Origin: Schistocephalus solidus
Taxonomy: Eukaryota; Platyhelminthes; Cestoda; Diphyllobothriidea; Diphyllobothriidae
NCBI GenBank assembly: GCA_017591395.1
Contig: WEDG01004125.1
Coordinates: 372,001 to 436,000 of the forward strand
Reading direction: 5' to 3'
DNA length: 64,000 nucleotides
The stretch's first letter is position 1. Each line of letters opens with the position of its first letter. The position numbers and the translations under genes are program-made. The notes below the pieces were generated by a model that was given only the letters and a program-made list of their open reading frames with translations, did no database searches and was not told the origin of the DNA. Positions 57,715 to 64,000 of this stretch are shown here, piece after piece.

Positions 57715-58735
57715 GTCATTTGACGACTTCAGACCAATAAATACACTACCAGCAGTCTCGAAGATCTTCGAGACCTTGATCAAAGACAAGATGATGCGTC
57801 ACCTAACAGAGAATAACCTAATTAATGTGGCTCAGCATGGTTTCTGGAAAAAAGGTCTTTTGACACTTGCCAGCTCTTTTTCTTTGATCATGTGCTACAA
57901 TCTAGAGACAGCGGTTTTGCAATTTACACCGTTTACTTCGATTTCACGAAGACTTTTCATCGTGTTGACCATGATCTCCTTCGGCTGAAACTTGCCTCCT
58001 TCGGCATAGGTAACAAGCTTCTGAACATAATATCCTCCTATTTGAATGCCCGCTCACAACGGGTTAAAAATTCTGATGTTAACTCCAACCCCACGCATGT
58101 GAGTTTACTTCGATTTCACGAAGACTTTTCATCGTGTGACCATGATCTCCTTCTGGCTGAAACTCTGCCTCCTTCGGCATAGGTAACAAGCTTTCTGAAC
58201 ATAATATCCTCCCTATTTGAATGCCCGCTCACAACGGGTTAAAAATTCTGATGTTAACTCCAACCCCACGCATGTGAGGAGCGGAGTTATTCAGGGTAGC
58301 GTGCTCGGCCCGCTTTTATTTTGCCTTTTTGTCAACGAGGTTCCTGATTGTTTTCAGTATGGTAGGTCCTTTATGTACGCTGACGATTTAAAAGTTGGCT
58401 ATCGATATAAACCGGTTGATCGCAACATCGTGTTTGAGCTCTTAAAAAAGGATCTTCAGGCCTTCGCTCAGTGGTGTCGCACATGGCGCCTTTCACTTTC
58501 TTGGCCCAAGTGCTCCGTTATGGTTATTGGCGACAACCATCAGCCCCACCTAAGCATAGACGGTCACGACCTTAATGTGCCCGGAGTTATAAAGGACCTG
58601 GGCATATCATATTCTAGTAGTCTTAATCTGTCAGAGCACTGCGCCGTGATTGTCTCAAAAGCACGCCAAACTACTGGGTTTATTCTCAGAAATTTTAAAA
58701 CCGTCAACATTAGAATCAGCCTCTTTAAAATGTAA
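57715..58735 (+). pseudogene. LINE C reverse transcriptase with internal 172 bp tandem duplication
   Basis: RT blocks are FDDFRPINTLPAVSKIFE, YFDFTKTFHRVDHDLL (first Asp), ISSYLNARSQRVKN, SGVIQGSVLGPLLFCLFVNE, SFMYADDLKVGY (YADD intact), FAQWCRTWRLSLSWPKC and GVIKDLGISYSS. The stretch 57,932-58,103 is repeated at 58,104-58,278 with small differences, so the finger-palm part is encoded twice and in shifted frames. A stop at 58,735 interrupts the C-terminal VRPSVEYGS block. Confidence 0.82.
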
Positions 58736-59585
58736 GTCAGGCCTAGTGTGGAATACGGCTCGTTTCTATTTAGCCTTCTGCACGCTAGTGAACGAAAGAA
58801 GATAGAATCAGTCCAGCACTTCTTTACAAAAAGAGTTTGCTGTTCAGAACACCGAAACCTTTCCTACCACCACTGCTGTTAGCTTACAAGCCTTAACGCG
58901 CCGTGTCTTCGCAGATTACAGAAGGGACTATTTTTACTGTTTAAACTTGTAAAAAGTCGAACATTTAACCCCTTTACATCTCTGAGGCACCTCGACCACT
59001 CTCGGCGCACCAGTCACCGAGATGTATTTTTATTTCTTCCTTTAGCACGCACAATTAGATACCGACATTTTTTCGGTAAACGCTATAGCAATCTGTAATA
59101 AGCTACCCAGAAGTATCCAAATTCAGTTAAACTATCCCTTGTTTACGCGAGCTGTCACTAGTTTTCTACATTCAGGACACCTTCCAAAATTTTTGGGTGC
59201 TGACTCTGTAGAAGCTCTCTTCGGTTCTGATAGCGTTCATGGACTCTGAATCCTGTGCCGGACTTTATGCTGAGGGCAATATTGCTGACTCTGCAGACCT
59301 CAATTGGCTTATTTCTCAGTCGACAGCGAACAGCCGCTCACCGACATACCTGCTGGTGCAGAATACCGGATCCATAACACTGAATGGAGAAGTTCTTCAC
59401 CGGGCACCTGTGTCAACGCGTCTCTGTCCTGAACTTTAATTACTCAATAAGCTGCCGTTTTTCTCCTGAAAACACCTGAAACAACTATCAGGAGTGCTTT
59501 TCACTGTCAGCTTGACCTTCTACTGTATATATTTTTTTGACCTTGCTTGTAAACTGACAATAAATAAATAAAATAAAATATCTTG
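58736..59585 (+). pseudogene. LINE C RT C-terminus and 3' region
   Basis: After the stop the same phase continues RPSVEYGSFLFSLLHASERK with ESVQHFFTKRVC, then frame changes. LFSL/INKLPRSIQIQLNYPLFT-like text near 59,095 is the usual LINE C-terminal NKLP block. The 59,239-59,439 frame is open but unassigned. The end is A-rich. Confidence 0.6.
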
Positions 59586-61440
59586 ACAGTGGAGGAAAAC
59601 AGGAGTTTGAAGCAGGAGCTTTTATTGAGCAAGGATCTGGCATGTGAAACGAAAAGTTTAAGTGGGAAAGCTTGTTTTTTTTAAGGGAGTGCAGCTAAGT
59701 TCCTCTACTGAACTCTGCAGAAATCTTAAGCATCTCACTGGCCAATGTGGTAAACTGGCACATATTGATGTTGATTCAGACTATCTTTATGAACATTTTA
59801 TCCATACTTCTACTGACTCCAATTCCCCCACAAACAACCTTTCGTTACTACCAAGCTTTTTTCCCCTGTGTCAGTTGCAACAGTGGAGAAACACCTGAAA
59901 AAGGTCCGTTGTTTAGCTGCTGCTGGGCCAGATGAAGTCTCACCATTTGTTTTAAAAAACTGCTGCTCTCATATTGTCCCTATTTTGACACATCTTATAA
60001 ACACGTCCTTCATGGAGTCAAAGATTTCTGACAGTTGGCGTTCAGTAAAAATACTCCTATCCCTAAAAGTATGCTTATTTTGTTCCTTAGTCATTTCCGT
60101 CCAATTGCCTGCTTTTCCGCTTTACTGAAGATTGCTGAACGAGTCGCTCTCGATACAATTAAGCCATTTTCCTCCAATTTCTCCGACCTATAACAATTTG
60201 CCTATAAGGCCCGGCCTATTACCCTAGATGCCGTTGCCTTTGTGGTACATTCGGCTCTAGGAGATTAAGATAAGAACTGCCGTGCGTACGTATGTGCATT
60301 TCTTGACTAATCCTCTGCCTTCAACACTACCCCGCGGCATCTCCTCCTTAATAAAACATCCGCGTCTGGCTCTCCCGGTTGGGTTGTCTTTTTGTTCGAA
60401 GACTATTTACTTCCCGCAATCCATTCGTACAATCCGGAAAGCGGCAATCTACTGTCCTTCCAAACAATTGTGGTGTTCTTCAAGGTGCAATCTTATCCCC
60501 TCACCTCTTCTCCCTTCATACTGATGATTTGAGATCACCAAATGACTGTCTGTACATCAATTATGCCGACGACATGGTTGTTGGTCATCCTCTTAAAAAT
60601 CGGACATATGTCCAGTGTCTGAAGGATGGCCTTGACCATGTTTCAGCTTGGTCATCAGATAACGGTCTTTAACTCAACCATGAGAAATCTGTCCAATGTG
60701 TATTTCACCTGTGTCCATCCCTTGTTCTGAGTACTCAGCCGTCCTTCCCAACGAGGTATCCTCTTTTTGGTAGCTTGGTGTTACTCTGACATCCCATCTT
60801 TCATTCTCCCAACATATTGATACTCTTTTTTAAAAAAATTGTAAACTTCTTTATTATATCCACCATTTACGTTCCACTCACACACCTCAAGCCCTTATCT
60901 GACAATTTATAGAGGCATGTGTTCTTCCCCTCATCCTTTCTTTTTCTCCCGCGATTTTTCCAGCTTTGCTTAAAAAGGATTTTTTGATTTTAAAACGTAT
61001 TCTCCGAATGCTCTCTTCTGCTGCTGGTGTTTCTTATGCTGTTTTAGTAGATTTGGTAACAAAACGGCACTTTGTGACAGACAAACAATTTGCTGGGTGA
61101 ATCCTTGATGATGTAACTCACCCCCTTCACTCTGAGCTGATTCCTGTGAAGTCTACCCGTCCGATGCGCCGAGGCTATCGCCATATTGCCTGCCGTACAA
61201 CGGCATACCAGCGCTCCGTTTTGCCATTTCATGCACGCTACCTTACGTGTGAAGAAACTGAAATAAATAAGCTGAGACTGGAACTGTCTTCCCACTATAT
61301 ACCCATTTTTGACTCTTTTATTTTTGCATATTACGTTATTTATCCTATTATCTTAGTGAATGGAGCCATTTATATTTTGCTAAAAATTTTGAATGATAAT
61401 TCAAAATAAAGCGTATTCCTCTCTCTCTGTCTTTGTCTTC
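59586..61440 (+). mobile_element. LINE D fragment (RT and C-terminus)
   Basis: A third LINE family. RT entry reads VEKHLKKVRCLAAAGPDEVS, then FVLKNCCSHIVPILTHLIN and FRPIACFSALLKIAERVALD. A one-to-few-base change leads to LPNNCGVLQGAILSPHLFSL and YINYADDMVVGHP near 60,560 (YADD intact), with HVSAWSSDNGL before a stop at 60,670. C-terminal text at 61,010-61,230 reads ILRMLSSAAGVSYAVLVD, VTKRHFVTDKQFAG and RRGYRHIACRTTAYQRS. At least four stops or frame changes occur. The endonuclease is absent, so the copy is 5'-truncated. Confidence 0.75.
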
Positions 61441-63110
61441 CCGTTGTTGACGGGCCACTGAATATAGGGGAACAGTGCTCCACGCGGTTTAGAAAAAAGT
61501 TTGGCGTTTACCAATCACACGTGTGGGTAAATAGGGTTAAGATATGCAGATGAAATAACGGACAGGGGAACTGATTACCTCCTTTAGCTATTGGAGCTTC
61601 CACATGAAACCCATAAAAAGGATAATGCGAAGTATTCCCATTAAGGTTACACAGAGGGTCGGATGTGTCTACTAGTCCACTTGGACCTTTCGTATAAGGA
61701 GACCACTGGGAAAGCGACCGTGACGGGAGCGTACTGCAGGGTAGGAGCGCATTGTTGCTAATAGGACGGGAGCGTCATTCCTAGAAGAGAATGCTGACAT
61801 ATTTGCTTTAGAAGCTTCAAGATAGATTATGGACGTAGTTGGAAATTCTAGGTAGAGGTATTTTGCGGAGTAGTAGGCGACCGTAAAGGCGTACGTTTCC
61901 TGGAGAACCTAGCTTTTTCGATTTTCGAGTGTTTGAGACTTTAGTCAGACTTGTCATTGAGCTAAGAAATCTGCGTTTTTTTCGCTAGGAGTTACCGGTG
62001 GACTAGGTATGAGTATGGGAATGACATAAATACTGTGTTCTTCAGGTCCCCTAAGGTCAATCATAGTCAGCTTTCGTACAGAGGTAATTAACGATTCGAA
62101 CGTCGAGGCCGTAGATTAAATTGGGTGCGATGTGTTCAACATGCCAACAAGAGAAGTCCTATCTCTATTGATTGTTGACAGTTTAAAATTTTCAGCTTTG
62201 TCTACATTGGGTTGAGGTCAGTAGAAACTGAGTTACACCATTTTTGAGATAATTTTCTGCTTTTCTCATTCCTTGATGGTATGAATTTGACTTCTATAAA
62301 GTAAAAGAGAGTGACTTATAATCAGGCATTACGACTGAGTGAGCACAAACGCTTAGCGTGCGTTACTCTAGATCCAAAGACATAGCTTTGCGGGAAAAAA
62401 ATGTGCATCCTCCATAACAGATTTATGAATTGGAATACTCCGCAGCATCAAACTATGCTTGCGTTTTATCCGTCCTTCAGTTTCATATCTAATCACTCCA
62501 TTGACGTGAAATGCTTGTCAGATAACTGTCTCGAGGGTACCTGTCATAGTTCCATGTAGCAGGAGACCTATTAGCAAATAAATCTATTATTTCGTCAGAT
62601 GAAGACTTTTTATCGCAGGCTTAAGTTAGCGCTTGAGCGACCAGAGGATCAAGAGATTTAAGGTGAAAAAAGCAATCATAGAATTTATAATATCCGGAGA
62701 AGGCTGCGAAGTCTCGCAGGCGTCAGATATATCTCCTTCTATGATTCTAGTACTCAAGGATGGAGAGGAGGCTGAAAGCTTGCTTCTTTTTACCATTCCT
62801 GTTCAGCACATGGTAAACTAAAGGACAGAATTTTAGTTTAATTAATAAGGGAAAATAGTTGATAATTTGCAACCGCATACAAAGTTGAATAGTGCAGATA
62901 ATTTCCTGTAGTAAATAGAAAACGACAAAAATGCACGGATTCAAACCGAAATTGCTCAAAATGCAACTGATTCATCCACCTGCCTATTCAGGCGGGCGCA
63001 AATAATACAGGACAGTTAAAAGAACATTTGAAACTGAGAATTAATCGAAAATGCACCGTTATTACCAATAAATAGGGTAAAAATCAAACCTTCTCTTATC
63101 TCTAAAAATT
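61441..63110. other. Stretch without a recognised gene
   Basis: AT-rich sequence. A 62-codon plus-strand frame (62,633-62,821) and the minus-strand text opposite it have no recognisable motif. No repeat shared with the rest of the window was noticed. Confidence 0.35.
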
Positions 63111-63172
63111 CATCCGCGTGCCCTTGACCTTGAAACCAAGTGGACAATGTCTCATCCTCCAAGGATACTGCC
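63075..63172 (-). CDS. Candidate small exon of an unidentified minus-strand gene
   Basis: After an acceptor-like GTAAATTCAG| the minus strand is open for about 30 codons with balanced, acidic composition (SLEDETLSTWFQGQGHADEF). A weak donor GAAG|GTTTGA follows. No family is recognised. It is listed because its composition is unlike the surrounding AT-rich DNA; it may be chance. Confidence 0.15.
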
Positions 63173-63652
63173 CTGAATTTACATTACCTCTTGTGTCAAT
63201 AAACTTATTTTTACCTAAATCGCCGCGATTCATTTCGTAGAACTCGCCTTTTCACCTCCTTATTAATCATTCTTCTTTGCGGACAACGAAATCTTGTTAG
63301 TTGAAACGTTCTCTATCTATAAGCTTTGGTTGACAATCTCTGTATTATATTATTTGTGTGTCCAGTGATAAACGTAATAGATTCGAGTCGATTGAAGTTG
63401 TAGTTACGTTTGCTGCAGAAATTTCACAGTCTGTTCAAGGAGGGTTAAATTAACACATTAATAATAAGTTCTTCTCCTGCATATAGCTTAATGAAACGAT
63501 CGGTACTAGCTGTTTCATACAGCTAGATCAAACATAATCAACACCTTGTGATATAATACAAATATGAAGACTGTAGGACTGCATTGAAAGTTTCTTACCG
63601 TTGAACTCTTCCTGTTCCTTATCTATTTTTACCTTTTTTAGCAATCAGTCAA

Positions 63653-63790
63653 CTAAGTATAATTAGTCGGCAGTGTAGCGTCCGGCCGGTTCGACGATAC
63701 GGAAGGGATCGGATAATCGGGCTTTGGATAAGAATCTTCGCTGTACTTCTCAACAGTAACACTTGGCGTTGCGTCCTCTAAAGGGTTCAT
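63653..63790 (-). CDS. Short ORF, possible first exon of an unidentified minus-strand gene
   Basis: A 45-codon frame with an ATG reads MNPLEDATPSVTVEKYSEDS followed by Pro/Tyr-rich text to a TAG. Codon use and composition look protein-like and GC is higher than nearby. An alternative spliced reading leaves at S|GTATCG (near 63,697) and re-enters at AAAAAAG|GTAAAAATAG to add VKIDKEQEEFN before a good donor |GTAAGA at about 63,596, in phase. It could be the 5' end of a gene extending leftward on the minus strand. Whether it belongs to the sorting nexin is unknown, and the exon phase at 63,596 does not fit the 37,018 exon directly. Confidence 0.25.
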   Translation of the reverse strand: MNPLEDATPSVTVEKYSEDSYPKPDYPIPSVSSNRPDATLPTNYT

Positions 63791-64000
63791 TATCCGATGT
63801 GATATCGGCGAGTAGAAGGCGAACAATATAGTATAGTATATGATATTCGAGTAGATAATGTTTATGCGATAAAGGCAATGTCAATAGGATGATTAAGTTA
63901 TCAGTACAACAATGATATAATACGGTACAAGGGAATAACGAAGTACAAGTCTATGTTATGAGATAAAGAGAATGGCAAATTTTATAACGGCGGAGGAGGA

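Larger units (their letters stand above)
56851..59585 (+). mobile_element. LINE C, 3' part (ORF1 remainder, RT, 3' tail)
   Basis: It follows the gypsy insertion. ORF1 text includes SPPAKRAKSLASS, a basic KPKRKRSKKTKS segment (57,352-57,390) and RKHNVIIKGVPES near 57,510, a block common at the end of ORF1 or start of ORF2 in CR1/jockey-like LINEs. The endonuclease is missing, and the sequence passes directly to the RT at 57,715. The element ends with an A-rich (AATAAA)n tail near 59,585. It is a different family from LINEs A and B, with an independent RT sequence. Confidence 0.75.

Overview
The window looks like a piece of a repeat-rich flatworm nuclear genome, most likely a tapeworm of the diphyllobothriid (pseudophyllidean) group. 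The reasons are AT-rich DNA, spliced genes that mix 32-35 bp micro-introns with kilobase introns, two CsRn1-like Ty3/gypsy elements, several CR1-like LINEs, a Penelope-like remnant, and a LINE that carries C2H2 zinc fingers behind its reverse transcriptase. I associate that last family with diphyllobothriid genomes from memory only. Nothing prokaryotic, no CRISPR array and no rRNA cluster is visible.

Host genes. Two spliced minus-strand genes can be recognised. Between 2.6 and 5.1 kb, two exons encode a divergent alpha-tubulin-like protein; the 2.1 kb intron between them holds a degraded hAT transposon. Between 27.2 and 37.0 kb, eight exons encode the PX domain and most of the BAR domain of a sorting nexin of the SNX1/SNX2/Vps5 family, part of the retromer-linked endosomal sorting machinery. 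All eight join in phase (406 codons), and three of the introns are only 32-35 bp. The large introns hold transposon debris: a Penelope-like RT fragment, a LINE RT fragment on the minus strand and a roughly 500 bp tandem duplication.

Transposon-dominated regions. From about 11.1 to 15.9 kb lies a long but inactivated APE-endonuclease/RT LINE with C-terminal zinc fingers, followed by related 3' repeats, a tRNA-Lys-like SINE and a foldback repeat. From 37.3 to 61.4 kb the sequence is almost solid nested retroelements. In order these are gypsy copy 1 (TSD AGTT), LINE 3' fragments, a second zinc-finger LINE 3' end, a CR1-like LINE interrupted by a second copy of its own family (TSD AAAG), a different LINE whose ORF1 is split by gypsy copy 2 (TSD CTAG), and a further LINE RT. 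All are broken by stops, frameshifts, deletions or catalytic-residue changes.

The remaining stretches (roughly 0-1.7, 5.3-9.8, 17-27 and 61.4-64 kb) are AT-rich intergenic or intronic DNA with microsatellites, including about 530 bp of (TAG)n, and short ORFs that I could not assign. No new multi-gene system is apparent. The most informative items are the micro-introns, the divergent tubulin, the self-nested LINE, the zinc-finger LINE and the SINE/foldback repeats.
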